DNA of 64,000 nucleotides from Allosediminivita pacifica. GTDB lineage: Bacteria > Pseudomonadota > Alphaproteobacteria > Rhodobacterales > Rhodobacteraceae. The DNA is taken from positions 52,215-116,214 of the forward strand of contig NZ_QBKN01000016.1 of assembly GCF_003054175.1 (NCBI RefSeq), read 5' to 3'. Position numbers and translations under genes: made by a program. How positions within the stretch are numbered: position 1 is the first letter of the stretch; every line of letters starts with the position of its first letter. Below the pieces are notes generated by a model. The model saw nothing but the letters and a program-made list of their open reading frames with translations. It had not been told where the DNA came from and ran no database searches. Below, piece by piece: positions 1 through 10,088 of the stretch.

Positions 1-262
1 CCTTCACAGTGCCGTCCGGCAATTTCAGCAGCTGCAGCACATTGGCCAGCACGCCGGACTGGTAGATGCCCGCGGGTTCGGGATCGTCCTCGGCAGGATC
101 AACCTGTGCGGCAAGCAGGATCTGCTTGTCATCTTTCATCACCTCTTCCAGCGCGCGCACCGATTTCTCGCGTCCCACGAAAAGGGGCACGATCATGTGG
201 GGGAACACGACGATGTCGCGAAGCGGCAGCACCGGATAAGAGGGATTGAGGGAGTGTTGCAT
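1..262 (-). CDS. lon: Lon protease, N-terminal part (cut by window edge)
   Basis: The reverse strand from 262 reads [16 protein letters not shown] then a [17 protein letters not shown] stretch, the hallmark start of the Lon substrate-binding (LAN) domain of the ATP-dependent serine protease that degrades misfolded and regulatory proteins in the cytoplasm. Only the first 87 codons lie in the window; the AAA+ and protease domains are beyond base 1. The ATG at 260-262 was chosen because the conserved domain begins about ten residues later. A sigma-32-like promoter lies about 80 bases upstream (341-368), which fits Lon being a heat-shock protein. Family assignment is secure; nothing can be said about the missing part. 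Confidence 0.9.
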   Translation of the reverse strand, partial: MQHSLNPSYPVLPLRDIVVFPHMIVPLFVGREKSVRALEEVMKDDKQILLAAQVDPAEDDPEPAGIYQSGVLANVLQLLKLPDGTVK

Positions 263-340
263 GCTCGGCTTCCTGTTCTTGGCAAGACCGCCTGGCCCCG
301 CTTTGCGGCAGCGTTGGCCGTCTCCGTTTATGGACCTTTA

Positions 341-368
341 ACGTGGGGTTGAGACCATGAATTTCAAC
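341..368 (-). promoter_or_regulatory. Candidate sigma-32 promoter of lon
   Basis: On the reverse strand GTTGAAA (362-368) is followed after 13 bases by CCCCACGT (341-348). This resembles the heat-shock (RpoH) promoter pattern CTTGAAA, spacer, CCCCATNT, differing at the first base of the -35 and within the -10. The predicted start would leave a leader of roughly 70 bases before the lon ATG. Assignment is by eye only. The rest of the gene-free stretch 263-566 holds the terminator at 517-538 and nothing else I recognise. Confidence 0.5.
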
Positions 369-516
369 CTCGCACGTCAGGCCAGGGCCGAACCATGGCG
401 CCCCCGGCGCAAGGGTGCAAGGCCAGCCTCTCGGCCAGATGCAATTCTGCGGTGGATAACCGCGGGGCGCTCAAGCGATACCTACGCGCCGGACCCTAAG
501 GCCATGCAAAAACAAT

Positions 517-538
517 GGGGCGGCCAGATGGCCGCCCC
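517..538 (-). terminator. Terminator of the Old Yellow Enzyme gene
   Basis: GGGGCGGCCA (517-526) pairs perfectly with TGGCCGCCCC (529-538). Read on the reverse strand it follows the stop of the OYE gene and is trailed by ATTGTTTTT, a typical intrinsic terminator. Confidence 0.75.
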
Positions 539-566
539 TTTCATATTGCGTAGGCATATGGCGCTG

Positions 567-1673
567 TCAGCCCCCGGCGCGGTCGCGACCGTCGAGAAAG
601 GGATAGTCGGTGTAGCCCGCTTCCCCGCCACCGTAGAAGGTCGACTTGTCCGGTTCGTTCAGCGGCGCGTCGATCTCGAGCCGATGCGCGAGATCGGGAT
701 TGGCGATGTAGGGCACGCCGAAGGCCACCAGATCTACCTCGCCTTCGCTCAAGCGAGAGATGGCAAGATCGCGGTCATACCCGTTGTTGCCCATCCAGAG
801 CCCATCGAACTGTTTCTTGAGCGTCCCGAGATCCGCGCCCTTGAAGTCGCGCGGGCCGCCGGTGTGTCCCTCGATCACGTGCAGGTAGGCCAGCCCACGC
901 CCCGAAAGGTGCGGCACGAGGAATTCCGCCAAGGCTTCGGGGTCGCTCTCCTCGGCTCCGTTGGCGGGCGAAAACGGCGAGATCCGGATGCCGACGCGCG
1001 AAGGTTCCCAGACGCTGGTAACCGCATCCAAAACCTCGTCCATCAGCTTTACGCGGTTTTCGTAGCTTCCGCCGTAGGCGTCCTCGCGCTTGTTTGTGCC
1101 GTCTTTGAGAAACTGGTCCAGCAGGTAGCCGTTCGCGCCGTGAACTTCGACACCGTCGAAGCCCGCGGCCTTGGCGTTTTCGGCAGCCTTGAGGAAATCC
1201 TCGACCACCCGGGGCAGTTCATCGAGGTCGAGCGCGCGCGGCGCCGAAACCTCTACCATCTGCTCGCCATCGAAGGTATTTACGCCCTCCGCACGGATCG
1301 CCGAAGGCGCTACCGGGTCCTTGCCCTCTTTCTGCAGCGAGGTATGGCTGATCCTGCCCACGTGCCAGAGCTGCAGCACGATGCGGCCTCCGGCGGCATG
1401 CACGGCCTCGGTCACCTTCTTCCAGGCGACGACCTGCGCCTGCGAATGAATGCCGGGCGTCCAGGCATAGCCCTTGCCTTCGGGAGTGATCTGCGTGGCC
1501 TCGGTGATGATCAGCCCGGCACCGGCGCGCTGGCGGTAGTATTCCACGTGGATGTCCATGGGGGCATCGTCTTCGTTCATCGCGCGATTGCGGGTGAGCG
1601 GGGCCATGACGATGCGGTTCTTCATGTCGATCGCGCCACAGGCGACCGGTTCGAACAGGCTTGGGGTACTCAT
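567..1673 (-). CDS. Alkene reductase, Old Yellow Enzyme family (NemA-like)
   Basis: A 368-residue FMN-dependent ene-reductase that would reduce activated C=C bonds (enones, N-ethylmaleimide-like electrophiles, nitro esters) with NAD(P)H in the cytoplasm. The family pattern is clear: MKNRIVMAPLTRNRA near the N-terminus, LQLWHVGR with the flavin-site histidine region, FDGVEVHGANGYLLDQFL in the middle, and the C-terminal LVAFGVPYIANPDLAHRL phosphate-binding part. The ATG at 1671-1673 has AGGAG ten bases upstream; the open frame extends 44 codons further without family similarity. It is a single-gene unit with its own terminator, divergent from the sulfolipid operon. The natural substrate cannot be read from sequence. 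Confidence 0.88.
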   Translation of the reverse strand: MSTPSLFEPVACGAIDMKNRIVMAPLTRNRAMNEDDAPMDIHVEYYRQRAGAGLIITEATQITPEGKGYAWTPGIHSQAQVVAWKKVTEAVHAAGGRIVLQLWHVGRISHTSLQKEGKDPVAPSAIRAEGVNTFDGEQMVEVSAPRALDLDELPRVVEDFLKAAENAKAAGFDGVEVHGANGYLLDQFLKDGTNKREDAYGGSYENRVKLMDEVLDAVTSVWEPSRVGIRISPFSPANGAEESDPEALAEFLVPHLSGRGLAYLHVIEGHTGGPRDFKGADLGTLKKQFDGLWMGNNGYDRDLAISRLSEGEVDLVAFGVPYIANPDLAHRLEIDAPLNEPDKSTFYGGGEAGYTDYPFLDGRDRAGG

Positions 1674-1846
1674 CAAGCGCACTCCTGTTGTTTGGGTCCG
1701 GTGGATGTAACGCGCCAAGCAGGCAGGACGACCCGCGTGACCTTGCGCAATTCCGCACAGTTGCGGTTCGTCGCAGAACATTCGTTTTACTTTCGCCGAG
1801 CGCACCGTTACCCCCGTTTTCCAAAGATAACTTGGGGGAATGATCC

Positions 1847-3067
1847 ATGCGCATCGCGATCCTCGGCGGCGACGGTTTCGTCGGCTGGCCCACCTGTCTC
1901 CATCTCTCCGCGCAAGGCCACGAGATCCACATTCTCGACAACCTGTCGCGGCGCTGGATCGACACCGAACTGGGCGTCCAGTCGCTCACGCCGATGGACA
2001 GCATTCAGGAGCGCTGCCGCATCTGGAAAGAAGTCTCGGGCGAGACGATCCGCTTCCACCTGCTCGATCTCTCGGGCGAATACGAGCGTCTCAAGGGCTG
2101 GCTGACCGAACACAAGCCCGACGCCATCGTACACTTCGCCGAGCAGCGCGCGGCCCCCTATTCGATGAAGACCGACCGCCACAAGGTCTACACCGTCAAC
2201 AACAACGTAAACGCGACCCACAATCTTTTGGCCGCCATGGTTGAGGCCGAGTGCGACGCGCATCTCGTGCACCTCGGCACCATGGGTGTCTACGGCTATT
2301 CCTCGGTCGGCGCCGCGATCCCCGAGGGCTATCTCGACGTGGATATCGAGACGCTGGAGGGCACCAAGGCGCGGCAGGAGATCCTCTACCCGACCAAGCC
2401 CGGCTCGGTTTATCACATGACCAAGTCGCTCGATCAGATCCTCTTCCAGTTCTACGCCCAGAACGACGGGCTGCGGATCACCGACCTGCACCAGGGGATC
2501 GTCTGGGGCACGCATACCGACCAGACGCGCCGGCACGAACAGCTGATCAACCGGTTCGATTACGACGGCGACTACGGCACCGTGCTCAACCGCTTCCTGA
2601 TCCAGGCGGCGATCGACTACCCGCTGACGGTACACGGCACCGGCGGCCAGACCCGCGCCTTCATCCACATCCAGGACAGCGTCCGCTGCATCGAGCTTGC
2701 GCTTGGTGATGCGCCCGAGCACGGCGAACGTGTCCGCATCTTCAACCAGATGACCGAAACACACCGCGTGCGCGACCTGGCAGAACTGGTTTCGAAACTC
2801 ACCGGTGCGTCGATCAAGTACCTGCCCAACCCGCGCAAGGAAGCCCCCGAGAACGACCTCGTGGTGAAGAACGACCAGTTCCTTACACTCGGGCTGAACC
2901 CGACGACGCTGGCCGAGGGCCTTCTGTCCGAGGTGGTCGACGTGGCCAAGAAATACGCCCACCGCATCGACCGCTCGCGCGTGCCCGCCGTTTCGGCCTG
3001 GACCCGCGATCTCGGCAGCCGGGTGGAGCGTGATCCCGAGGGCAAGGCGCTCAAGTCGGTCTCGTGA
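1847..3067 (+). CDS. sqdB: UDP-sulfoquinovose synthase SqdB
   Basis: A 406-residue extended short-chain dehydrogenase that makes UDP-sulfoquinovose from UDP-glucose and sulfite, the first committed step of sulfoquinovosyl diacylglycerol (SQDG) synthesis. The N-terminal GGDGFVGW is the NAD-binding glycine motif, followed by LDNLSRRWIDTELG, the family-specific HFAEQRAAPYSM loop and NNNVNATHNLLAA, and a YHMTKS Tyr-Lys catalytic pair near residue 190. Length matches bacterial SqdB. It is the first gene of sqdB-sqdD-sqdC, whose joints overlap by 4 bases (GTGA, ATGA), as in the Rhodobacter sphaeroides sqdBDC operon. No sqdA is present in the window. Confidence 0.95.
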   Translation: MRIAILGGDGFVGWPTCLHLSAQGHEIHILDNLSRRWIDTELGVQSLTPMDSIQERCRIWKEVSGETIRFHLLDLSGEYERLKGWLTEHKPDAIVHFAEQRAAPYSMKTDRHKVYTVNNNVNATHNLLAAMVEAECDAHLVHLGTMGVYGYSSVGAAIPEGYLDVDIETLEGTKARQEILYPTKPGSVYHMTKSLDQILFQFYAQNDGLRITDLHQGIVWGTHTDQTRRHEQLINRFDYDGDYGTVLNRFLIQAAIDYPLTVHGTGGQTRAFIHIQDSVRCIELALGDAPEHGERVRIFNQMTETHRVRDLAELVSKLTGASIKYLPNPRKEAPENDLVVKNDQFLTLGLNPTTLAEGLLSEVVDVAKKYAHRIDRSRVPAVSAWTRDLGSRVERDPEGKALKSVS

Positions 3068-3891
3068 ACCTCGCGCTGCGACCCGAAGGCCCGGCGCGCA
3101 GTGCGTCGGGCTACGTCACTCTCGTCACCAACGACGACTTCGCGCTCGGCGCCAAGGCGCTGGGGCATTCTCTGCGGCTGAGCGGGACGACGGCCGATTT
3201 CTGCGTCCTGTACACCGGCGGCGTTTCGACCGAGGCCCTCACCCCACTGCGCGCCCTCGGCGCGAGGCTGATTGAGACCGATCTGCTGCCAACATCCGAC
3301 GCCTTCAACGCCGCCCATACGCGCGAGGCGCTGCACGGTGCCGCCCCCTTCACCCGGGGCGAAAAACCGAAGTTTCACACACCTTTGGACAATTTCGTGA
3401 AACTCCGGCTCTGGCAGCTCGATTACGAGTCCGTGGTCTTTCTCGATGCCGATACGGTCGTGTTGAAGAACATTGACCGGCTGCTCGCCTATCCCGAGTT
3501 CAGCGCCGCGCCCAATGTCTATGAGAACCTCGTGGATTTCCGGCGCATGAACTCCGGCGTCTTCAGCGCCCGCCCCGATCCCGCGACCTTCGATGCCATG
3601 CTGGCGCGGCTCGATACCGAGGGCGCCTTCTGGCGGCGCACGGACCAGACCTTCCTGCAGGACTTCTTTCCCGACTGGCACGGCCTGCCGGTCTTCGACA
3701 ACATGCTGCAATACGTCTGGATGAACCTGCCGGATCTCTGGGACTGGGACAGCATCCGCGTGCTGCATTTCCAGTATGAAAAGCCCTGGCAGGATCATGC
3801 CAAGGCCGACCGTCTGCGCCCCCTGATCGAAGTCTGGCAGGGCTTTGCTGAGGGCCGCACACCCGACCTAGACACCCTGCCCCGCCCATGA
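3064..3891 (+). CDS. sqdD: Glycosyltransferase SqdD (glycogenin-like, GT8 family)
   Basis: A 275-residue cytoplasmic or membrane-associated glycosyltransferase with a glycogenin-type fold: TLVTNDDFALGAKALGHSL at the start, KLRLWQL, and VVFLDADTVVLKNID carrying the metal/UDP-sugar-binding DAD (DxD) motif. In R. sphaeroides the same position is held by SqdD, proposed to transfer sulfoquinovose from UDP-sulfoquinovose to the acceptor. It starts at a GTG that overlaps the sqdB stop (GTGA) and ends in an ATGA overlap with sqdC, so the three are translated together. The sequence places it in the family; the acceptor is inferred from the operon. Confidence 0.88.
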   Translation: MNLALRPEGPARSASGYVTLVTNDDFALGAKALGHSLRLSGTTADFCVLYTGGVSTEALTPLRALGARLIETDLLPTSDAFNAAHTREALHGAAPFTRGEKPKFHTPLDNFVKLRLWQLDYESVVFLDADTVVLKNIDRLLAYPEFSAAPNVYENLVDFRRMNSGVFSARPDPATFDAMLARLDTEGAFWRRTDQTFLQDFFPDWHGLPVFDNMLQYVWMNLPDLWDWDSIRVLHFQYEKPWQDHAKADRLRPLIEVWQGFAEGRTPDLDTLPRP

Positions 3892-4742
3892 AGATCGCGC
3901 TCACCGGCGCAAGCGGCATCGCGGGCGAGGCTCTACTAAGGGGCCTTGCCGGGCACGAAATCACGGTGCTCGGACGCAACCCGGTGCCGGGCCATCCGCA
4001 TCTGCCTTGGCGTCTCGGATCACCTACGCCCGACCTCGCCGGTTTCGATGCTCTGATACACGCCGCCTTCGCCCACGCGCCCGGTCGATACAGGGGCGGC
4101 GAGGGCGACGACCCGCAGGGGTTTCGCACAGCCAACCTCGACGGAACCTGTCGTCTATTCGAAGACAGCGCAAAAGCCGGTGTCCGACACGTGATCTTCC
4201 TGTCAAGCCGCGCGGTCTATGACGGGCTTGGCGAAGCTACGACCCTGACGGAAGATCGCCCGACCTGCCCCCGGAGCCTCTATGGCCAGATCAAGGCCGA
4301 GGCCGAAAAGCATCTCTTTTCCCTGCCGCTTCAGGGCATCGCCCTGCGCTGCACCGGCCTCTACGGTCCCGGCAAGGCCAACAAGTGGGCGCCGCTCTTC
4401 GCGGACTACCTCGCCGGTCAACCCATCGAGCCGCGGCGCGGCACCGAGTTGCACGTGGACGATCTCGCCTCGGCTGTGAGCTTGCTTCCCGCGTCAGACG
4501 AAAGTGGTCCGGTGCACGCCTCCGACATGATGCTTGACCGGCACGACCTGCTCGCAGCAGTGCGGCACCTGACAGGATGCCCGCATGCCCCCCCGGCGCG
4601 CAGCGCCCGTGCCGTCAATCCGCTGATCTGCAACAGGTTACACGCACTGGGCTGGCAGCCCGGCGGCCTTGACCTGCTTCAGGCCACCCTGCCTGCGCTA
4701 CTCCACACCGACTTCTCTTCGCCGGGAATACCTCGGGGGTGA
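3888..4742 (+). CDS. sqdC: NAD-dependent epimerase/reductase SqdC
   Basis: A 284-residue short-chain dehydrogenase-like protein with an N-terminal GASGIAGEAL Rossmann motif, a VIFLSSRAVYDG strand and the YGQIKAEAE Tyr-x3-Lys catalytic pair. Third gene of sqdBDC; in R. sphaeroides loss of sqdC gives sulfoquinovosyl-dihydroxyacetone, suggesting a reductase role in finishing sulfolipid. The start ATG overlaps the sqdD stop. The last residues (SSPGIPRG) are encoded by a copy of the 27-nt repeat found elsewhere in the window (4712-4738), so the repeat supplies the C-terminus. Position and fold support the name; the biochemistry is less settled than for SqdB. Confidence 0.8.
   Translation: MKIALTGASGIAGEALLRGLAGHEITVLGRNPVPGHPHLPWRLGSPTPDLAGFDALIHAAFAHAPGRYRGGEGDDPQGFRTANLDGTCRLFEDSAKAGVRHVIFLSSRAVYDGLGEATTLTEDRPTCPRSLYGQIKAEAEKHLFSLPLQGIALRCTGLYGPGKANKWAPLFADYLAGQPIEPRRGTELHVDDLASAVSLLPASDESGPVHASDMMLDRHDLLAAVRHLTGCPHAPPARSARAVNPLICNRLHALGWQPGGLDLLQATLPALLHTDFSSPGIPRG
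4712..4738 (-). repeat. 27-nt dispersed repeat, copy 1 (overlaps the sqdC end)
   Basis: Read on the reverse strand this starts CCCCGAGGTATTCCC and ends GAAGAGAAG. It matches the copies at 13643-13669, 23048-23074 and 39853-39879 in length and general pattern (CCCC, central TATT/TTT, GAGAAG or AAGAAGAA end). It lies at a gene 3' end and forms the last codons of sqdC. Confidence 0.5.
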
Positions 4743-4758
4743 ATTGGCCGCAGGCCAA

Positions 4759-4780
4759 GAGGGGGGGCAGCGTCCCCCTC
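4759..4780. terminator. Hairpin between convergent sqdC and tgt
   Basis: GAGGGGG (4759-4765) pairs with CCCCCTC (4774-4780) in the 44-base space between two converging genes. There is no strong T-run on either side, so it is a likely but not certain bidirectional terminator. Confidence 0.5.
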
Positions 4781-4786
4781 CCCAAA

Positions 4787-5914
4787 TTACAGCCGCGGAA
4801 TATCCCTTTCCGCGCGGGCCTCGTGGAACGCCGCCTCGAAACTCTCGAACGTCCCCTCAAAGATGGCAGTGCGCAGTCCCGCCATAAGCTCCTGATAATA
4901 ATGAAGGTTGTGCCAGGTTAGCAGCATGCCGGAGATCATCTCGCCGGACCGGAAGACGTGGTGCAGATAGGCGCGGCTGTAGCTTCGGCACGCCGGGCAG
5001 CCACAGTCTTCATCCAGCGGCCGCGGGTCGTCCGCATGACGCGCGTTCTTAATGTTGACCTGACCGCGTCGCGTCCAAGCCTGGCCGGTCCGGCCCGAGC
5101 GCGAGGGCAGCACGCAGTCCATCAAGTCGATGCCGCGCTTCACGGCACCGACGATATCATCGGGCTTGCCGACCCCCATCAGATATCGCGGCTTGTCCTC
5201 GGGAAGCATGTCGGGCGCGTAGTCGAGGCAGGAGAACATGGCCTCCTGCCCCTCGCCCACGGCAAGCCCACCGACGGCATAGCCCTCAAATCCGATATCC
5301 CGCAGAGCCCTGGCGCTCTCCTCTCTGAGGTCGCGCTCGAGCCCGCCCTGCTGGATCCCGAAAAGCATGTGGCCGGGGCGATCCCCGAAGGCCTCGCGCG
5401 ACCGCAGAGCCCACCGCATCGACAGGCGCATGCTCTCCTCGATGCGCGCGCGATCCGCTGGCAAGGCGGGGCATTCGTCGAAGGCCATCACGATGTCCGA
5501 CCCCAGAAGCCGCTGGATCTCCATCGAGTGCTCCGGGGTCAGATGGTGCTTCGACCCGTCGACATGCGAGCGGAAAGTCACGCCCTCCTCAGTCAGCTTC
5601 CTGAGGTCAGCAAGGCTCATCACCTGAAAGCCACCGGAGTCGGTCAGGATCGGCCTTTGCCAGTTCATGAACTGATGAAGACCGCCAAGGCGGGCGATGC
5701 GTTCGGCGCCGGGGCGCAGCATCAGATGGTAGGTGTTGCCCAGCAGGATATCGGCGCCGGTCTCGCGCACGCTCTCAGGTAGCATGCCCTTCACAGTGGC
5801 CGCCGTCCCCACAGGCATGAAAGCGGGCGTGCGAATATCCCCGCGCGGCGTACGCAAGAGACCAGTCCGCGCCTTGCCGTCCTGCGCCTTAAGCTCGAAC
5901 CCGGTTTCCGTCAT
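4787..5914 (-). CDS. tgt: tRNA-guanine transglycosylase (queuine tRNA-ribosyltransferase)
   Basis: A 375-residue enzyme that swaps guanine-34 for a queuine precursor in GUN-anticodon tRNAs (Asp, Asn, His, Tyr). Signature elements are [38 protein letters not shown] with the catalytic aspartate region, [17 protein letters not shown] and the zinc site CGCPAC with a downstream histidine in the TWHNLHYYQ segment. Length equals that of bacterial Tgt. It converges on sqdC; 120 bases separate its start from the murC stop. No other queuosine gene is nearby. Confidence 0.95.
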   Translation of the reverse strand: MTETGFELKAQDGKARTGLLRTPRGDIRTPAFMPVGTAATVKGMLPESVRETGADILLGNTYHLMLRPGAERIARLGGLHQFMNWQRPILTDSGGFQVMSLADLRKLTEEGVTFRSHVDGSKHHLTPEHSMEIQRLLGSDIVMAFDECPALPADRARIEESMRLSMRWALRSREAFGDRPGHMLFGIQQGGLERDLREESARALRDIGFEGYAVGGLAVGEGQEAMFSCLDYAPDMLPEDKPRYLMGVGKPDDIVGAVKRGIDLMDCVLPSRSGRTGQAWTRRGQVNIKNARHADDPRPLDEDCGCPACRSYSRAYLHHVFRSGEMISGMLLTWHNLHYYQELMAGLRTAIFEGTFESFEAAFHEARAERDIPRL

Positions 5915-6034
5915 CTTACGCTCCAGCAGCTTCAGCCCTCCTCGACAGACGAGGCGGGACCGGCGCTATCTGCCGCATGCCGGGCGCACTGAAAAGCCCG
6001 CGCGCCCGGATATCTCATGCAAAATCGCGTGCGA

Positions 6035-7465
6035 TCACTCGGCAAGCCGCGCGGGCAGGTTGTTGGCCCAGGCGCTGATGGTCCCCGCACCGAGGCAGAC
6101 AACCATGTCGCCGGGCTGTGCCTGTTCCCGCACCAGCCGTTCGAGATCATCTTCGTCGCGGATCGCGCGCGCGTGGCGATGCCCGTGCCGCACCAGGCCC
6201 GCGACAAGGTCGTCGCGCGTGGCGCCGGGGATCGGGTCTTCGCCTGCGCCAAAGACATCGGCAATCGCGACGACATCGGCCTCGTTGAAGCAGGTGCAGA
6301 AATCCTCGAAAAGCCCCGAGAGGCGCGAATAGCGGTGCGGTTGGTGCACGGCGATCACCCGGCCTTCCGTCGCCTGCCGCGCCGCCTTGAGCACCGCCGC
6401 GATCTCGACCGGGTGGTGCCCGTAGTCGTCGATGATGGTCACGCCGTTCACCTCACCCACGCGGGTGAAACGGCGATTGACGCCGCCAAAGCTCGCCAGC
6501 GCAGCGCGGATCTCCTCACCGGCCATGCCCAGATGCCGGGCCACGGCAACGGCGGAAAGCGCGTTGCTGACGTTGTGGTCCCCGGGCATCGGCAGGGTCA
6601 CGCCCTCGATCACCTCGTCGTCCCCCTGGAAGACCACGTCGAAATGCGCCACGCCGCCCTTGTAGGTCAGGTTCACGGCCCGCACGTCGGCCTGTGCGTT
6701 GAACCCGTAGGTCACGACACGGCGGTCGGTGACGCGCCCGACAAGCGACTGCACCTCGGTGTGATCGGTGCAGCAGACCGCAAGCCCGTAAAAGGGGATG
6801 TTCGAGACGAAATCGTAGAAGCCCTTGCGCAGGTTCTCGATGCTGCCCCAGTGCTCCATGTGCTCGGGGTCGATGTTGGTGACGATGGCAATGGTGGCCG
6901 GCAGGCGGTTGAAGGTCCCGTCGCTCTCGTCGGCCTCCACCACCATCCATTCGCCCTGCCCCATACGCGCGTTGGAGCCATAGGCGTGGATGATCCCGCC
7001 GTTCACCACAGTGGGGTCGAAGTGACCCGCATCCAGAAGCGTGGCGACCATGGTGGTGGTCGTCGTCTTGCCATGAGTGCCGGCGACAGCAACATTGGAC
7101 TTGAGCCGCATGAGCTCGGCCAGCATCTCGGCCCGGCGCACCACGGGAAGGCCGCGGCGCCGCGCCTCGTCAAGCTCGGCATTGCCAGGCTTGATGGCGG
7201 AGGAAATAACCACGACCTCGGCCTTCTCGAGGTTCTCGGCGCTCTGGCCGATGAAGATCTCGGCGCCAAGCGCCTTGAGGCGCCCTGTGATCTTCGACTC
7301 CTTCAGGTCCGATCCCTGGACCCTGTAGCCATGGTTCAGCAAAACCTCGGCAATGCCGGACATGCCGATACCGCCGATGCCGACGAAGTGGATGGGCCCG
7401 ACGTCGCCGGGCAGCTTGGTCGCCCCGGTCATGACCGCGCTCCGTTCAAGTTCCAGATCCTTCAT
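6035..7465 (-). CDS. murC: UDP-N-acetylmuramate--L-alanine ligase MurC
   Basis: A 476-residue cytoplasmic ATP-dependent ligase that adds L-alanine to UDP-MurNAc, the first amino-acid step of peptidoglycan synthesis. It has the N-terminal [12 protein letters not shown]ossmann motif, the ATP-binding GTHGKTTTT loop, the [11 protein letters not shown] motif and HQPHRYSR. I start at the ATG at 7463-7465, which overlaps the end of murG by 20 bases; the frame is open 18 codons further upstream without similarity. It is the last gene of the ftsW-murG-murC group; murB does not follow, tgt does. Confidence 0.95.
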   Translation of the reverse strand: MKDLELERSAVMTGATKLPGDVGPIHFVGIGGIGMSGIAEVLLNHGYRVQGSDLKESKITGRLKALGAEIFIGQSAENLEKAEVVVISSAIKPGNAELDEARRRGLPVVRRAEMLAELMRLKSNVAVAGTHGKTTTTTMVATLLDAGHFDPTVVNGGIIHAYGSNARMGQGEWMVVEADESDGTFNRLPATIAIVTNIDPEHMEHWGSIENLRKGFYDFVSNIPFYGLAVCCTDHTEVQSLVGRVTDRRVVTYGFNAQADVRAVNLTYKGGVAHFDVVFQGDDEVIEGVTLPMPGDHNVSNALSAVAVARHLGMAGEEIRAALASFGGVNRRFTRVGEVNGVTIIDDYGHHPVEIAAVLKAARQATEGRVIAVHQPHRYSRLSGLFEDFCTCFNEADVVAIADVFGAGEDPIPGATRDDLVAGLVRHGHRHARAIRDEDDLERLVREQAQPGDMVVCLGAGTISAWANNLPARLAE

Positions 7466-8582
7466 AACCTGCCCCTTCTTTTCTTGTCGTTCCTGACAGT
7501 TGCTCGATTTCATCGGCAAGCGCGTTGGCCGCCTCGGGTTTGCCGACGCTCAGCGCCGCCCGCGCCATCTGCGTGGCGCCTTCGGGGTTCTCCAGGACGG
7601 CCCGGATCGACTCGGTCAGGCTTTCGACCGAAAGCTGACTTTCCGGCATCCGGATCGCGGCACCCGCCTCGACCAACGGCCGGGCGTTGGCGCTCTGCTC
7701 ATCCCGGATCGCCGCCGCGTAGGGAATGAGGATCGAGGGCCTGCCGATCACGCTCAGGTCCGCAACACTGGACGCCCCCGAGCGCGAGATCACCAGTTGC
7801 GCCTCGCTCATCCGGCTCGGGACGTCATGGAAGAACGGCTGAACATCGGCGTCGATCCCGACCTCGGCATAAAAGGCCGAGACGCGGTCGATATCCTCTG
7901 GCCGGGCCTGCTGATTGACGCGAACCAGTTGGCGCATATGGTCCGGCAGCGCAGCGAAGGCGGGCGGGACAATATCGCTGAGGATGCGGGCCCCCTGGCT
8001 GCCGCCGATGACGAGCACAGACATGGGATAATCGCCCGGCGGGATGTAGCCTGCGCCGGCGCGTTCAAAGACCGCCTGGCGCACAGGGTTTCCGGTGTGA
8101 ACAGCGTCAACTCCGTCCGGGAGCTCTGTGGGCCAGGTGCCGCAGGCGATACGGGTCACCCTCGTGGCGAACAGCTTGTTGACCTTGCCAAGAACCCCGT
8201 TCTGTTCATGGATCATGCGCGGCAAGCCCAGCAGGATCGCGGCGCTGAGCGCAGGGATCGAGGGATAGCCGCCGAAGCCGATCACCGCGGCGGGTTTGTC
8301 GCGTCGCATCCGAAGGGCCATGTCGCCGACGCCACCGGCGATGCGAAAGGGAACCAGCGCACGTGCCGCCACGCCCCCTCGCGCAAAGGTCGCGCTAGAG
8401 ACTTCCTCGATCTCGACCTCGTCCGGAAAGCCCCCGACGTAGCGTGCCCCGCGCGCATCGGTCGAGAGCTTCACGCGCCAGCCGCGGGCCAGAAGCGTTT
8501 CCGCCAGAGCTTGCGCCGGGAACATGTGCCCACCCGTGCCACCTGCTGCCATCAACAACAGGGGCCTGCGATCAGCAGCCAT
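7446..8582 (-). CDS. murG: Undecaprenyldiphospho-muramoylpentapeptide N-acetylglucosaminyltransferase MurG
   Basis: A 378-residue GT28 glycosyltransferase that converts lipid I to lipid II at the cytoplasmic membrane face. The donor-domain signature [10 protein letters not shown] is at residues 13-22, followed by GFGGYPSIP, the [11 protein letters not shown] acceptor loop, [10 protein letters not shown] starting the C-terminal domain, and the UDP-GlcNAc-binding [12 protein letters not shown] segment. The ATG at 8580-8582 has GGAGG nine bases upstream. It lies downstream of ftsW (137-base gap) and overlaps murC by 20 bases. Confidence 0.95.
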   Translation of the reverse strand: MAADRRPLLLMAAGGTGGHMFPAQALAETLLARGWRVKLSTDARGARYVGGFPDEVEIEEVSSATFARGGVAARALVPFRIAGGVGDMALRMRRDKPAAVIGFGGYPSIPALSAAILLGLPRMIHEQNGVLGKVNKLFATRVTRIACGTWPTELPDGVDAVHTGNPVRQAVFERAGAGYIPPGDYPMSVLVIGGSQGARILSDIVPPAFAALPDHMRQLVRVNQQARPEDIDRVSAFYAEVGIDADVQPFFHDVPSRMSEAQLVISRSGASSVADLSVIGRPSILIPYAAAIRDEQSANARPLVEAGAAIRMPESQLSVESLTESIRAVLENPEGATQMARAALSVGKPEAANALADEIEQLSGTTRKEGAGYEGSGT

Positions 8583-8719
8583 CAGGAAACCTCCGTGCCT
8601 TGGATTGGCGCCGCATATACGAGCGGAATTGGCACCGCAACGCCACCGGCGGAAGGACGCCGACGAGGCCACTCGGCGACCCGCTCATGACTTCGGAAGC
8701 GGCCTGCCCGGACACGCGC

Positions 8720-9886
8720 TCAGCGGCGCCGGCTGCGCAAGAGATCACCGATCTCGCCCTGCGGCCGCGTTCTCGTGAAGGCCAAGAGCATCCCGACGCC
8801 AATACCGGCCGCGATGACCGAAGAACCACCATAGCTGACGAAGGGAAGCGTCATGCCCTTGGCCGGCAACAGCCGCACAGCGACACCCATGTTGATCATG
8901 GCCTGCACGCCGAAGATGGCTGCAAGCCCGGTGCCCGCAAGCCGGATGAAGGGATCACGTTCGCGCATCAGGCGGATCATCGAGCGGACGACAACAACCA
9001 TGTAAAGCGTGATGATCGCACCCACCAGGATCAGGCCGTATTCCTCGGCCGCGACGGCGATGATGAAGTCCGTATGGGCGTCAGGAAGCGACCATTTCAC
9101 TTGGCCTTCGCCAACGCCCACACCGAAGAAGCCACCTTCGCGGATGGCGTTCGTGGCGTAGCCGAGCTGCGTGTTCGGGTCGACCTCGGGGCTGAGGAAG
9201 CCGTCGATACGCCGGGCGAAGTGCTCGGATGCGTTGTAGGCGACCGTTCCGAAGAAGACGACCACGCCCGCGAGCGCCATCAGAAGGAACATCGGCGCGC
9301 CGCCGACGAACCACATCACGCCCCAGCCGAAGAGGACGAGGCACGCCTGCCCGAAGTCCGGCTGCAGGGCGAGCATCGCCACGATGGCGACCATGAGCGC
9401 GAAGGAATAGACACGGCCCGGAGGTCCGCCAAGCTCCTGCCCCGCCGCCATGAGCCATGCGCAGGCAATGACGAAGAGCGGCTTCAGAAACTCGGACGGC
9501 TGCAGCGAAGCAAAGCCCATCGAATACCAGCGCACGGCCCCCTTGCCGAAATCCGTTCCGAAAAAGGGAAGCATCGCCAGGGCAACGAAGGCTACAATGA
9601 AGCCCAGCACCGACAAGCGACGCACCAGCACGGGCCCCATCATGGATGCCAGAACCAGCGCAATCAGCCCGAGTAGACCGAAAAAGGCCTGACGCTGGAC
9701 ATAGTAGAAAGGCTCGAGTCCGTTCCGCTCGGCCAGAGGCGGCGACGCGGCGAGGCCGAGAAGCAGCCCCACCCCAAAGAGCATAAGGACACAAGATAGC
9801 GACCACTTGTCGACCGTGCGCCACCAACGCGAAAGGATGGGCTCGGCTGTGCGCAGGGGTGCTGCGCCATAGACCATTTCTGTCAT
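8720..9886 (-). CDS. ftsW: Lipid II polymerase FtsW (SEDS family)
   Basis: A 388-residue polytopic membrane protein, the SEDS glycosyltransferase that works with a class B PBP in septal peptidoglycan synthesis. About ten hydrophobic segments are visible. The SEDS markers are GAVRWYSMGFASLQPSEFLK, the LLALQPDFGQ-type motif, AVAAEEYGLILVG and the C-terminal LPFVSYGGSSVIAAGIGVG. It heads the ftsW-murG-murC group. In many alphaproteobacteria murD directly precedes it; here murD lies beyond a gene on the opposite strand. Confidence 0.93.
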   Translation of the reverse strand: MTEMVYGAAPLRTAEPILSRWWRTVDKWSLSCVLMLFGVGLLLGLAASPPLAERNGLEPFYYVQRQAFFGLLGLIALVLASMMGPVLVRRLSVLGFIVAFVALAMLPFFGTDFGKGAVRWYSMGFASLQPSEFLKPLFVIACAWLMAAGQELGGPPGRVYSFALMVAIVAMLALQPDFGQACLVLFGWGVMWFVGGAPMFLLMALAGVVVFFGTVAYNASEHFARRIDGFLSPEVDPNTQLGYATNAIREGGFFGVGVGEGQVKWSLPDAHTDFIIAVAAEEYGLILVGAIITLYMVVVVRSMIRLMRERDPFIRLAGTGLAAIFGVQAMINMGVAVRLLPAKGMTLPFVSYGGSSVIAAGIGVGMLLAFTRTRPQGEIGDLLRSRRR

Positions 9887-10088
9887 GGGAATACCGCTCG
9901 TCTGCCTCTGAACGCCCGTTTTCCGGGTCTGAATAATACTCTAGCCGAATTCTACCAACCAAGCCAGCTTTAAGACGCGCGCGTGGCGTAGGATCTCGGC
10001 CAATAGCAGAACGGACCGAGCGGCTTGAAGAGGCCCTCTCTTCCCGGCATCACCTTGCCTCGACGCCGACCACCGAGGAGCCACGACC

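Noticed and set aside
5932..6276. 114-codon reverse-strand frame between tgt and murC
   Set aside because: Mostly out of frame inside murC; no ribosome site or similarity.
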